Shown one piece after another: positions 17,155 to 25,940 of a stretch of 64,000 nt of DNA. Source of the DNA: Alphaproteobacteria bacterium. Its GTDB lineage: Bacteria > Pseudomonadota > Alphaproteobacteria > Rhizobiales > GCA-2746425. The notes under the pieces were generated by a model that was not told where the DNA came from, did no database searches, and was given only the letters and a program-made list of their open reading frames with translations. Position numbers and translations under genes: made by a program. The DNA is taken from the NCBI GenBank assembly GCA_024743215.1, contig JANSWZ010000005.1:248001-312000 (forward strand), written 5' to 3'. The stretch's first letter is position 1. Every line of letters begins with the position of its first letter.

Positions 17155-17610
17155 TCAGACAACCGGCAGATCGTCGCCGTAATTGACATGCGGTGCACAG
17201 ACGGGCTCCAGACGCAGGCCCTTGCGGACACCTTCGGTGAGCCTGTGCCAGCCAAGACTGCTCCAGGACCAACGCCACAAATCCGCACGTTCGGCCTGAT
17301 CAATCACCAAGACGCCGGGCAGCGAGAATTGATCTGAATCAGATCCGCCAAGACCAAGATAGCGTGCGTGCATGGCAACGAAAGTAAGTTGCCACAAAGA
17401 TCGGACCGGCGTGTAACGGCCACCTCCGGTGGGATTTGCATATTGCACGCAGAAAGGTTTTCCATTGGCCACCTGCTCAGCCTGATAAAGCACATAAGTG
17501 GCCGTGCCAAACAATATGGCGGGGCTCAAAACGGCAAGCATCAGGACAAAGCGAAGGATTACCGGTCCGGCCCTGCGACCGGCATCGTGTGACACGGGCG
17601 ACTGAGACAC
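17155..17610 (-). CDS. Membrane-anchored protein of unknown function in MotA/OmpA module
   Basis: A 151-residue protein I do not recognise. One transmembrane segment (VILRFVLMLAVLSPAILFGTATYVLY, about residues 18-43) is followed by a likely periplasmic domain with two cysteines (GKPFCVQYANPTGG and LEPVCAPHVNYGDD) that could pair. The GTG start lies one base after the stop of the OmpA-domain gene, so translation is probably coupled. Third gene of the module; a role in regulating or anchoring the proton-channel complex is inferred only from position. Confidence 0.75.
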   Translation of the reverse strand: MSQSPVSHDAGRRAGPVILRFVLMLAVLSPAILFGTATYVLYQAEQVANGKPFCVQYANPTGGGRYTPVRSLWQLTFVAMHARYLGLGGSDSDQFSLPGVLVIDQAERADLWRWSWSSLGWHRLTEGVRKGLRLEPVCAPHVNYGDDLPVV

Positions 17611-17611
17611 A

Positions 17612-18640
17612 TCAGCGCTCCGTCAGCTTCAGCTCAATACGGCGGTTTCTTGCCAAAGCCTCCGGCGAGTCGCCAGGGTCGATGGGCTGGAACTCGCCAA
17701 AACCCGCTGCCAGCAATCTGTTGGGCGGGACACCTTGCGACGCCAGAAATTCAACGACCGAAATGGACCGTGCCGATGACAGCTCCCAGTTGCTGTTAAA
17801 GCGTTCGCCACTGACCGGTCTTGCATCAGTATGGCCGTCAACCCGAAGGACCCAGTTGATTTCATCAGGAATTTGAGCGCGCAACTGGATGATGGCATCG
17901 GCCAGCTTGCGCATTTCTTCCACACCTTCAGGTGATAATTCATTGGCACCGGAGGCAAACAGAACTTCGGACTGGAATACAAATCGGTCACCAACGACCC
18001 GGATATCGGACCGGTCGCTGAGGATTTCACGCAGGCGACCAAAAAAGTCGGACCGATAACGCGACAATTCCTGCACCCGTTGGGCCAGGGCGACATTCAG
18101 GCGGCTGCCAAGATCGGTGATTCGTGTCTGGCTTTCCCGATCGCGTTCCTCAGAGGCATCAAGGGCCGTTTCCAGAGACGCAATCTGGCGGCGCAAGGCT
18201 GCAAGCTGCTGGTTGAGAAGATCGACCTGAGACTGAGCACGGGCGCTGAGCCTGCGCTCCTCATCCAGTTCGGCAGTCGCCTGTTCCAGAGCTGAATCCC
18301 GTTCAGCTGTAGCTCCGGACTGGTTGCTGAGCAATTGCTGCAAACGGCGCCGTTCTTCTTCTGCCTCGGACAGGTTGGATTCCAACAAAGTCAGGCTTGC
18401 CCGCAGATCATTTTGGCCAGTGCGTTCCAGCGCCAGCAATTCGGTCAGTTCGGAAATCTGGGACTGCAGGCGGCTGAGCAAGGTATCGCGGCCCGAGATT
18501 TCCTGACTGAGAAAAAACTGTGCCAGCATGAACAGCGACAGCAGGAAAATCATGACAAGCAAAAGCGAAGCCATGGCATCCACAAAGCCTGGCCAATAAT
18601 CTCCGCGCGTTTCCCGCCGTCTTGCTCGTGCCAGCGCCAT
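17612..18640 (-). CDS. MotB/OmpA-type peptidoglycan-binding membrane protein
   Basis: A 342-residue protein with MotB-like architecture. A short cytoplasmic N-terminus leads into one membrane helix carrying an aspartate, DYWPGFVDAMASLLLVMIFL, where the Asp in FVDAM matches the proton-path aspartate of MotB. A long coiled coil follows (about 45-190), then a C-terminal OmpA domain with GHTDARPVSG and ARNRRIELKL, which binds peptidoglycan. It lies 13 bp after the MotA/TolQ-like gene. Together they should form a proton-driven envelope complex. No other flagellar genes are near. Confidence 0.85.
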   Translation of the reverse strand: MALARARRRETRGDYWPGFVDAMASLLLVMIFLLSLFMLAQFFLSQEISGRDTLLSRLQSQISELTELLALERTGQNDLRASLTLLESNLSEAEEERRRLQQLLSNQSGATAERDSALEQATAELDEERRLSARAQSQVDLLNQQLAALRRQIASLETALDASEERDRESQTRITDLGSRLNVALAQRVQELSRYRSDFFGRLREILSDRSDIRVVGDRFVFQSEVLFASGANELSPEGVEEMRKLADAIIQLRAQIPDEINWVLRVDGHTDARPVSGERFNSNWELSSARSISVVEFLASQGVPPNRLLAAGFGEFQPIDPGDSPEALARNRRIELKLTER

Positions 18641-18653
18641 TCCGGTTTAAACC

Positions 18654-19664
18654 CTAATTGCCGCCTGTATTGCGGTCTCGTTGTACAAGTGCCTCGAGCA
18701 GACGCCTGACCTGATTTTGTTGTTCAGACTGGGATTCTACCCAACTGCGCACCACCTGCTGTTCAGAGCGCATGTGCTGCACCAGACCCTGAATGCCCTC
18801 GGCCAGACTTGCCATCGCCGCGCTTGTTGGCTGAGCGGTGTTGCCACCACTGTTATTCTGAGCCATGGACCGGCTCAGCTTGTCGATCGCAAGGCGCAAA
18901 TCATCCAGCACCAGAGAATTGGTGCCTTCGCCTTCTACCATTGAATCTTCAAGTTCGGCGACGGTTGACAGCCAATCTTCCAGATCGGTGTAAAAGCGGG
19001 TTTGCGCCTGACCAGCCTGCAAATCCAGAAAGCCCAGAATAAGGGACCCGGCCAGACCAAACAGGGATGATGAAAAGGCCGTGCCCATGCCGGACAGTGG
19101 CGCTTCCAGGCCGGTTTTCAGATCTTCAAAAATAACGCCAGCATCACCTGAGCCCACATTCAGCGACTGAATTGTATCGCCCACCGAGCCCACGGTGCGC
19201 AGCAGGCCCCAAAAGGTACCAAGCAGGCCAAGGAACACCAGAAGGCCTGTGAGATATCGTAAAATCTCGCGCGACTCGTCGAGACGGACTCCAATCGATT
19301 CCAGCACTGACCGCATGGTTTGCTGGCTGATAGCCATCGCTCCCAGACGGTCTCCAAGCATGGCAGCCATTGGTGCCAACAAAATGGGGGGCCTTGCATA
19401 TTCAATGTTGGGATCGGATCGGCGAAACCCGTTGACCCATTGCACTTCGCGAAACAGCAGCAGGACCTGTCGCAGCGATAGAAGAACACCTATGATGAGC
19501 ACCGCAAGGATGAGGCCGTTCAGTCCGGGATTGCTAACGAAAGCAGTGATGATCTGTTGATAGAGGACCAGAGCTATAAAACCGACGATGATCAGAAATA
19601 TGATCATGCGCCAAAGAAATACCTGCGGCGATGAAAGCCGATAAGGATCGTAGTCGCGCGCCAT
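18654..19664 (-). CDS. MotA/TolQ/ExbB-type proton channel protein
   Basis: Inner-membrane protein of about 336 residues from the ATG at 19662-19664, with GGAG upstream; a GTG at 19700 would add 12 residues. Two early helices (MIIFLIIVGFIALVLYQQII and LILAVLIIGVLLSL) and two later ones resemble the MotA/TolQ fold. The conserved pore region reads LLGTFWGLLRTVGSVG and GMGTAFSSSLFGLAGSLILG. Partner of the MotB/OmpA-like protein downstream. Such pairs convert ion flow into movement or force across the envelope; the load here is unknown. Confidence 0.83.
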   Translation of the reverse strand: MARDYDPYRLSSPQVFLWRMIIFLIIVGFIALVLYQQIITAFVSNPGLNGLILAVLIIGVLLSLRQVLLLFREVQWVNGFRRSDPNIEYARPPILLAPMAAMLGDRLGAMAISQQTMRSVLESIGVRLDESREILRYLTGLLVFLGLLGTFWGLLRTVGSVGDTIQSLNVGSGDAGVIFEDLKTGLEAPLSGMGTAFSSSLFGLAGSLILGFLDLQAGQAQTRFYTDLEDWLSTVAELEDSMVEGEGTNSLVLDDLRLAIDKLSRSMAQNNSGGNTAQPTSAAMASLAEGIQGLVQHMRSEQQVVRSWVESQSEQQNQVRRLLEALVQRDRNTGGN

Positions 19665-19932
19665 AAATCGATCGTACTCCGTCAGACACTGCCCGACCAC
19701 CAGTCTGTTCCGTTCGCCCTGGCCGGGTCGACCTGAATCCAGGCCGTGATTTGCGAATCTTACATTGGACGAACTTCGTCAATCCCCAAGGAATAGCGCG
19801 AATTTGTGGCCAAGCAAAAGCAGATTTCGAAATTGTCCTGATTTTGGCCGGATAAATGGTCAAATCAGGGCTATATGAGAATGTTTCTTAACTGTGAGGC
19901 GCTGATATTCGAGGCGATGCAGGCAATGCACC

Positions 19933-20514
19933 CTAATTGTGGTCCTCTGGCAGCACCGGCAAGGGCGCGCAAGGGATGCCTTCTTCCAGTAATTCCTGCA
20001 CATCATCGGCAGAAGCTTGCCCATAAATGGGCCGTTCATCTGCTTCCTTGAAGTGGATTTTGCGGGCTTCGTCAGCAAAGCGCGGGCCGACATTTTCTGA
20101 ATTTGCAATCACAGAGTCGCGCCATTCCTTCACCGCTGTCATGACCTTGCCCCTTATTTCGGGTGGCAGGTTGGAGAGTGGATTGGGAGGCGTTGCTTGC
20201 GATTGAGGCGCCTGGTGCGCATCTTGCGAGGGCGCAGGGGACTGAGTGACAGGGTCTGATGCCGATCCGGGCACTGACTGCGTCGCCGGTGCAGCCGTGG
20301 CTTGTGGCTCGCTGTCCGGTTGCTCGGCCACACCCATTTTCTGGTTGGATTTCTTTGGAACCGATGGCGTCATCAGGGCTTTTTCGACGGTGGTCGATCC
20401 GCATTCGGGGCAAGCCAACAAGCCGCGCTTCTGTTGTGTCAGAAAATCATCACCCGACCGAAACCACCCGTCAAAGCGATGGGTCTGGCTGCATTGGAGT
20501 GAAAAACGGATCAT
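19933..20514 (-). CDS. DUF1178 family protein
   Basis: A 193-residue protein of unknown function. The N-terminal part has C8, H12 and a CPECGS pair (residues 36-39), suggesting a small zinc site: MIRFSLQCSQTHRFDGWFRS, then GLLACPECGSTTVEKALM. A proline/glutamine/alanine-rich linker (residues 60-120) precedes a conserved C-terminal block LPPEIRGKVMTAVKEWRDSV with KIHFKEADERPIYGQA. It overlaps the stop of the nitrilase-family gene by 4 bp. Confidence 0.85.
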   Translation of the reverse strand: MIRFSLQCSQTHRFDGWFRSGDDFLTQQKRGLLACPECGSTTVEKALMTPSVPKKSNQKMGVAEQPDSEPQATAAPATQSVPGSASDPVTQSPAPSQDAHQAPQSQATPPNPLSNLPPEIRGKVMTAVKEWRDSVIANSENVGPRFADEARKIHFKEADERPIYGQASADDVQELLEEGIPCAPLPVLPEDHN

Positions 20515-21413
20515 GCTGCAACGCTTTGAGTTGTCAGGCGCAAAATGGCGGGCTGATCATTGGTCAAGGCCGGAATTTTGCGGCGCGCCGCTTTTGCCAG
20601 TTCCGGGTCAATATCGGCTGTGATCACTGAAGGGTTTTCACCATCAGCTTCTGCCAGAATTGTGCCCCAGGGGTCTACAATCAGGGAATGGCCGAAGGTT
20701 TCGCGGCCATCCTGATGTGCTCCGACCTGTGCGGCCGAAATCATGAACGCGCCGTTTTCAATGGCGCGCGCGCGCTGTAGGACATGCCAATGGGCCGCGC
20801 CGGTTTGCCGGGTGAATGCTGACGGGGCTCCCAGAACAATCGCACCGGCCTGGGCGTAAGTGCGAAAGAGCGCTGCAAAGCGCAGATCATAGCAGATTGA
20901 CAGGCCGAGTTTGACCGGTGGCTGATCTTGTGTCTGATCCCGCATCTGGCCTGGTGTGATCTCCACAAGAACGGCTTCGCTGCCGGGGCGATAGGCTTTG
21001 GATTCACGCCAGCTTTCGCCACTGTCGAGATCCACATCGAACATGTGGATTTTGTCATAGCTGGCCGCAATGTGGCCATCGGGTCGAAACAGGAAGGCCC
21101 GATTGGCAATCGTTGGCCCGCCATCGGATTTCGGCAGGGCAACTGCCATGGAGCCGATGTGGAGCCAGATTTTCAATGCGCCAGCCAGTTTGGCAAAGGC
21201 GCTGACAGATGGGTTGTTCTGTGCAGGTGCGATGGCCTCCACAAGTGCAGAGCGCTTCTGCTGCACAATTGTTGTCATTTCCGGTGTCTGTATGTACTGC
21301 GCGCCTTGGGCCGCAGCCACGCGTATCAGCTCCGTGGCGGTTGCCATATTGTCCGAGACAGATGTACCGGAGTTCATCTGAATGCAGGCTGCCTTGAAAC
21401 TGTTCTGCGACAC
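20511..21413 (-). CDS. Carbon-nitrogen hydrolase (nitrilase superfamily, NIT2-like amidase)
   Basis: Cytoplasmic amidase of 300 residues. The catalytic triad is visible as Glu in TPEMTT, Lys in YDKIHMFDVDL and Cys in LGLSICYDLRF. The IHMFDVD segment is typical of the Nit1/Nit2 branch, which hydrolyses deaminated glutathione or omega-amides such as alpha-ketoglutaramate. Exact substrate is not certain. It lies between grxC and the DUF1178 gene, a common alphaproteobacterial order. Confidence 0.9.
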   Translation of the reverse strand: MSQNSFKAACIQMNSGTSVSDNMATATELIRVAAAQGAQYIQTPEMTTIVQQKRSALVEAIAPAQNNPSVSAFAKLAGALKIWLHIGSMAVALPKSDGGPTIANRAFLFRPDGHIAASYDKIHMFDVDLDSGESWRESKAYRPGSEAVLVEITPGQMRDQTQDQPPVKLGLSICYDLRFAALFRTYAQAGAIVLGAPSAFTRQTGAAHWHVLQRARAIENGAFMISAAQVGAHQDGRETFGHSLIVDPWGTILAEADGENPSVITADIDPELAKAARRKIPALTNDQPAILRLTTQSVAA

Positions 21414-21424
21414 GGTTTTCAGCC

Positions 21425-21685
21425 TTATGCAGCGTTCAGAAGTTGATCAAGTTTTCCAGCACGTTCCAGCGCGTTCATCTGATCGAAGCCACCAATATGG
21501 ATATCCCCAATGAAAATCTGCGGAAAAGTGGACGCGCCATTGGCACGCTGCATCATTTCCCTGCGCAAGTCCTGATCAAAGGTCGCATCATGCTCCTTGT
21601 AGGCAACGCTCTTGCGGTCCAGCAAGGATTTGGCGGCAGAGCAATATCCGCACATGGCGCGGGTGTAGATGATCACATTCGTCAT
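21425..21685 (-). CDS. grxC: Glutaredoxin 3
   Basis: Small dithiol oxidoreductase of 86 residues that uses glutathione to reduce disulfides. The active site is CGYC (TRAMCGYCSAAK), with Gly in place of the usual Pro of CPYC. The glutathione-binding TFPQIFIGD and GGFDQMNALE blocks are intact. The ATG at 21683-21685 is used; the open frame extends 15 codons further upstream without family similarity. Confidence 0.94.
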   Translation of the reverse strand: MTNVIIYTRAMCGYCSAAKSLLDRKSVAYKEHDATFDQDLRREMMQRANGASTFPQIFIGDIHIGGFDQMNALERAGKLDQLLNAA

Positions 21686-21793
21686 GGCAGTCCTTTTGTG
21701 CTGCAGGGTCGCTTCTATATAGGCGCGCACTTGTATATAGGCGCGTGCCGGGCTTTTTCACAAGCCGTGTTGCAACAGGTAGGCATACGGATG

Positions 21794-22636
21794 TTACAGA
21801 TCAATCGGATCTGTATCTGACAGAAGACCTTCCGCCTCAGATCCACGAGGGTCAGATACAAGCGCGAATGTCAGAACACGGACATGCGCAGCACCGGCTC
21901 GCAAGCAGGCGCGCGTGGCGGCTTCCACAGTGGCCCCGGTTGTCAGGACATCGTCAATCAGCAGAATTGTACGACCGGACATCTGCATGGCGCCTGTGGA
22001 CGTTGCCCGAAAAGCGCCGCGCACATTGTTGGCGCGTTCGTTGCGCGTCAATCCAACCTGCCGTTCTGTTTTGCGGATGCGGTCAAGTGCCAATGGCTGA
22101 CAATCCAGTTGCAGCCGGTTTGAAACATCCTGCGCAAGCAAGGCTGCCTGATTGTAACGTCTGCGCAGCAAACGCCAGCGGTGCAGCGGAACGGGAACAA
22201 TGATCGGGTTGCCCGAGAGAAAGTCAGCATCTGCCTGCCGTGCAGCGCGGACCATCCAACGTCCCAGCACCGAGGCAAGGTCTGGTCGGTCCTCGTATTT
22301 CAGTCTGGCCACCAGCTTGCGGGCAACATCATCATAAAGAACCGCGGCACGGGCCATTTCATAAGGTGGCGGGCTGGCAATGGCCTGTGCGCTGACAATC
22401 CCCGGTCCCAGATCATATGAAAAAGGTGTGCCCAGAACCGCACAACATGGTTTGGCAATGAAGCGCAATCGGTTCCAGCAAGCCGGACACAATGCCCCGG
22501 GCTCCAGCACCCTTTCATCGCAGGATAAGCAGGCTGGTGGAATGGCAAGATCCAGTGCAAAGCGGCCCGTTGATCTGGCAATTCGGGACAGTGTTGCGGG
22601 TAAGGAACTGCTGATCAAATCTGAAATCGGGTTCAT
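21794..22636 (-). CDS. comF: ComF family phosphoribosyltransferase-like protein
   Basis: Member of the ComF/GntX family, linked to DNA uptake in some bacteria. The protein of about 280 residues begins with a double-zinc-ribbon region (CLSCDERVLEPGALCPACW) and ends with a phosphoribosyltransferase domain carrying ILLIDDVLTTGATVEA, the PRPP-binding motif. I use the ATG at 22634-22636; an in-frame ATG at 22735 would add 33 residues without family character, so the start is uncertain. It is transcribed away from the 6S RNA gene. Confidence 0.87.
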   Translation of the reverse strand: MNPISDLISSSLPATLSRIARSTGRFALDLAIPPACLSCDERVLEPGALCPACWNRLRFIAKPCCAVLGTPFSYDLGPGIVSAQAIASPPPYEMARAAVLYDDVARKLVARLKYEDRPDLASVLGRWMVRAARQADADFLSGNPIIVPVPLHRWRLLRRRYNQAALLAQDVSNRLQLDCQPLALDRIRKTERQVGLTRNERANNVRGAFRATSTGAMQMSGRTILLIDDVLTTGATVEAATRACLRAGAAHVRVLTFALVSDPRGSEAEGLLSDTDPIDL

Positions 22637-22806
22637 TTTCCGTGATCGCATTTGTATCGCCCGAAGCTTAGGATTGTTATTGTCAGAAAGCCAGCCACTT
22701 AAATCCAGTGCTCCAAGCCTGTCTCCCGACTTCATTCTTGGGGTCTAATTTACCCTGTTGGGGCTGGGCGGGCTTTATCTTGCCTACCTTCCAGCCTATA
22801 TAGGTT

Positions 22807-22966
22807 CAGAAGCTGCGCTTCTCGTGATGCACGACTTATTCTTGGGGCCTTATCAATCCAAACGGGAGCTGTTCCTGACCTGGCTCGTGGGCCGGGACAT
22901 ACGGCGCCCACCTACGTAGTAGGTTCCCAGGATTGTTCACCGTATCACGGTCGCCGCGGCTTCGCT
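22807..22966 (+). ncRNA. ssrS: 6S RNA
   Basis: This stretch lies directly upstream of 5-formyltetrahydrofolate cyclo-ligase, the classic position of 6S RNA. A 9-bp terminal stem forms between GAAGCTGCG (22809-22817) and CGCGGCTTC (22955-22963). Inner hairpins include CCTGGCT/GGCCGGG, ACCTAC/GTAGGT and CCGTATCACGG, leaving an open central part as needed to mimic an open promoter. 6S RNA binds the housekeeping RNA polymerase in stationary phase. A -10-like CTATAT at 22795 fits a start near 22807. Ends are estimates. Confidence 0.82.
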
Positions 22967-22987
22967 TGTTACCCATGGACGGATTTC

Positions 22988-23605
22988 TTGGACAATAATC
23001 AGGCTCTCGATAAACCCGCCATGCGCGCCATGTGTCTGGATCGGCGCAACGCTCTGTCACCAGAATTTCGTGAAAAGGCTTCACGGCAGATATGCCTTCA
23101 TGTGATGGACCTTCTGTCAGATCGCGCGCTGTTAAAGGGCGTTGAGATGAAGGGTCTTGAGATTTCGGCCTATCTTCCGATCCGCTCCGAAGCTGATGTG
23201 TCAGACTTGATACCGCAACTGGAAGGCGCCGGCGCTCTCGTTTCATTGCCCGTGGTTTTGAGCCGAACTGAAATAGTGTTTCGGCGCTTTCGCTCTGGCG
23301 ATGTTTTGCAGGCGGCCGGATTTGGAACAACAGGGCCAGCGGCAGATGCTGAAACTGTTGATCCAGCGCTATTGCTGATGCCGCTTGCGGGGTTTGACGC
23401 AAAGGGTGCGCGCATCGGTTATGGAGCCGGTCACTACGATCGGGCGATAGAGCGTATGTTGGAAAAGTCTCTGACACCCATCACCATCGGGATTGGATTT
23501 GCGACACAAATTGTGCCGCATGTGCCTGCTGAGCCGCATGATATGCCGCTGGCGGCAATTGTTACAGAGAATGGAATCATGAACGTGATGGATGTGAACG
23601 CATGA
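22988..23605 (+). CDS. fthC: 5-formyltetrahydrofolate cyclo-ligase
   Basis: Converts 5-formyl-tetrahydrofolate to 5,10-methenyl-tetrahydrofolate with ATP; 205 residues. Motifs are MCLDRRNALSPEFREKAS, the folate-site region ISAYLPIRSEADV and the loop RIGYGAGHYDRAIE, where most family members have GGGYYDR. A TTG start at 22988 has GGACGGA in front and gives the usual N-terminus; an ATG at 23021 is the alternative. Linked to 6S RNA upstream and overlapping the next gene by 4 bp. Confidence 0.92.
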   Translation: MDNNQALDKPAMRAMCLDRRNALSPEFREKASRQICLHVMDLLSDRALLKGVEMKGLEISAYLPIRSEADVSDLIPQLEGAGALVSLPVVLSRTEIVFRRFRSGDVLQAAGFGTTGPAADAETVDPALLLMPLAGFDAKGARIGYGAGHYDRAIERMLEKSLTPITIGIGFATQIVPHVPAEPHDMPLAAIVTENGIMNVMDVNA

Positions 23606-24432
23606 GACTTCTATTCGTAGGAGATGTCGTGGGTCGTGCAGGTCGCGCTGTTATACAGGAAAAACTGCCAGATCTGGTATCTGACTATGCGTTGGATTTT
23701 GTGGTCGTCAATGGCGAGAATGCCGCTGGCGGATTTGGCATTTCCGAACAGATTTTCATTGATCTGATCGATGCGGGAGCCGATGTGGTCACGACTGGTA
23801 ATCATGTCTGGGATCAGCGTGAAGCACTGGTGTTTTGCACCCGCTACGATAATTTTCTGCGGCCGCTGAACTATCCAGTAGGCACACCTGGCAAGGGTGC
23901 CGGGTTGTTCACCGCCCGAAACGGGGCGCAGGTACTGGTGATGAATGCCATGGGTCGGGTTTTCATGAACCCGCTGGATGATCCGTTTCAAGCCGTTCAG
24001 CGTGAGCTGGATGCAGCACCCTTGGGCAAGGTTTCTGATGCTGTGCTGATTGATTTTCATGCAGAAGCAACCAGCGAAAAACAGATTATGGGCCATTTTG
24101 CAGATGGTCAGGCTTCGCTGGTGGTTGGCACCCACACCCATGCGCCAACGGCAGATCATCAGATTCTGGATGGTGGTACCGGCTTCATGACCGATGCAGG
24201 CATGAGCGGTGATTACAACTCCATCATAGGGATGGATCATGCCGAACCATTGCAGCGTATGACGAATGCAATTTCCACCGGGCGGTTTCAACCTGCCCTG
24301 GGTGAGGCGACCCTGAGCGGTGTTGCCGTGCTGGTGGATGATAATACCGGCCTGGCGCAGAAGATCGAGCCGGTGCGGCTTGGTGGACGTTTGCAGGAGC
24401 ATATTCCATCATTCTGGGTTGAGCAGGATTGA
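23602..24432 (+). CDS. TIGR00282 family metallophosphoesterase (YmdB-like)
   Basis: A 276-residue enzyme with the full dinuclear-metal motif set: FVGDVVGRAGR, VVNGENAAGGFGI, GNHVWDQRE, DFHAEATSEK and GTHTHAPTADHQI. Characterised relatives, such as Bacillus YmdB, hydrolyse 2',3'-cyclic nucleotides. It overlaps fthC by ATGA. The order fthC - this gene - yebC is conserved in Hyphomicrobiales. Confidence 0.92.
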   Translation: MRLLFVGDVVGRAGRAVIQEKLPDLVSDYALDFVVVNGENAAGGFGISEQIFIDLIDAGADVVTTGNHVWDQREALVFCTRYDNFLRPLNYPVGTPGKGAGLFTARNGAQVLVMNAMGRVFMNPLDDPFQAVQRELDAAPLGKVSDAVLIDFHAEATSEKQIMGHFADGQASLVVGTHTHAPTADHQILDGGTGFMTDAGMSGDYNSIIGMDHAEPLQRMTNAISTGRFQPALGEATLSGVAVLVDDNTGLAQKIEPVRLGGRLQEHIPSFWVEQD

Positions 24433-24564
24433 TGCGTGAAGTGGATCAAGCGGTGGCGGTGCTGGATTTTCCGCACAAGCAAGCTTATAAGCCCCGCAAC
24501 AGTTTGATCTTTGATTTGAGTTCAGACCCTCGTTCCAACCAGATAATCGCATTCAGGTAATCTC

Positions 24565-25314
24565 ATGGCAGGCCATTCCAAATTCAAGAACATCATGCAC
24601 CGCAAGGGTGCTCAGGATAAAAAGCGCTCCAAGGCTTTCTCCAAATTATCCAAGGAAGTTACGGTTGCGGCCAAAATGGGCGGCGGCGATCCAGATGGCA
24701 ATCCACGTCTGCGGCTGGCCATTCAGAACGCCAAAGCTCTGTCCATGCCGAAAGATAATATCGAGCGGGCCATCAAAAAGGCGGAAGGCGGAGACGCGGA
24801 AACCTATGATGAGATTCGCTATGAGGGCTACGGCCCCGGTGGTGTGGCAATCATTGTGGAAGCGCTGACCGATAATCGCAACCGGACCGCCAGTAATGTG
24901 CGTGCAGCTTTTACCAAATTCGGCGGATCACTGGGTGAAACCGGCTCCGTGGGCTTCATGTTTGATCGCGTTGGCGAGATCATATTCCCGGTCGAGGCGG
25001 GTGATGCAGATACAGTCATGGATGCTGCTATCGAAGCGGGTGCTGAAGATGTGCAGTCAGATGAGGATGGCCACACAATTCTGTGCGGTTTTGAAGACAT
25101 CAACGAAGTGTCTACTGCTCTTGAAGCATCACTTGGCGAAGGTGCTTCGGTCAATCCAACCTTCAAACCACAAACCGGCACACCGGTTGAGGAAGACAAG
25201 GCTGGAACATTGATGAAGCTCATCAATGTTCTGGAAGATGATGATGACGTGCAGAACGTCTATTCCAACTTCGAAATTGATGATGAAATCATGGAAAAAC
25301 TGGCGGCTGAATAA
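24565..25314 (+). CDS. yebC: YebC/PmpR family protein
   Basis: A 249-residue protein starting [20 protein letters not shown], a hallmark of the family. Members act as DNA-binding regulators and, in several bacteria, assist ribosomes at proline stretches. The acidic stretches ([35 protein letters not shown]) are normal. It is followed by ruvC after 52 bp. Confidence 0.95.
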   Translation: MAGHSKFKNIMHRKGAQDKKRSKAFSKLSKEVTVAAKMGGGDPDGNPRLRLAIQNAKALSMPKDNIERAIKKAEGGDAETYDEIRYEGYGPGGVAIIVEALTDNRNRTASNVRAAFTKFGGSLGETGSVGFMFDRVGEIIFPVEAGDADTVMDAAIEAGAEDVQSDEDGHTILCGFEDINEVSTALEASLGEGASVNPTFKPQTGTPVEEDKAGTLMKLINVLEDDDDVQNVYSNFEIDDEIMEKLAAE

Positions 25315-25366
25315 ACGGCCTGTTGCGGTCCGTTAACATCTGCCAATTGATGCCAAAGGCAACAGC

Positions 25367-25870
25367 TTGACTCATTGTGTTCGAATTATTGGCATTGACC
25401 CAGGGTTGCGCCGCACCGGTTGGGGCGTGATTGAGAGCGAGGGCAGTTCGCTGCGGTTTATCGCATCGGGGACAATCAAATCTGCCGACAAGGCAGATTT
25501 GGCCGTGCGGCTGGAACAGCTCTATCGCGGGCTCGAAGGTATTCTCAGCACCCATGCGCCGAACGAAGCAGCCGTGGAAGCAACGTTCGTCAACAAGGAT
25601 CCCAAGTCGACCCTGAAGCTGGGCCAGGCAAGGGGAATTGCCATGGTGGTGCCCGCGCTGGCCGGACTGAATGTTGCCGAATATGCGCCCAATCAGGTGA
25701 AGAAAACCGTTGTCGGGGCAGGCCATGGTGACAAGGGCCAGATCCGCATGATGGTGAAAATTCTGCTGCCCAAAGCGGTGTTTGACTCAGATGATGCAGC
25801 TGACGCGCTGGCCATCGCCATTTGTCACGCCCATCATCGCGGAGTGATGTCCCGTATTCCGGCTGCTTGA
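25367..25870 (+). CDS. ruvC: Crossover junction endodeoxyribonuclease RuvC
   Basis: Holliday-junction resolvase of 167 residues. The first catalytic Asp lies in [17 protein letters not shown], the Glu in [23 protein letters not shown] and the C-terminal acidic pair in [19 protein letters not shown]. The start is a TTG with AAAGG 8 nt before it; no ATG is available in frame. Usually ruvA and ruvB follow directly; here a cupin gene on the other strand does. Confidence 0.94.
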   Translation: MTHCVRIIGIDPGLRRTGWGVIESEGSSLRFIASGTIKSADKADLAVRLEQLYRGLEGILSTHAPNEAAVEATFVNKDPKSTLKLGQARGIAMVVPALAGLNVAEYAPNQVKKTVVGAGHGDKGQIRMMVKILLPKAVFDSDDAADALAIAICHAHHRGVMSRIPAA

Positions 25871-25940
25871 GGCAAAGTTGGCTGCCCCCGTAAAAAACTC
25901 AAAGCAAAGGTGAATGCGCCTGGATTGTCCTGACTGAACA

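Noticed and set aside
17155-19664. Zorya-type anti-phage defence (ZorA/ZorB)
   Set aside because: The MotA- and OmpA-like pair resembles ZorAB in outline, but there is no ZorC, ZorD or ZorE gene nearby, and the neighbours (rpmE, ABC exporter, DUF1178) are core chromosomal genes.
22836-23477. 213-residue minus-strand gene
   Set aside because: It runs antisense through 6S RNA and fthC, both of which have strong independent support.
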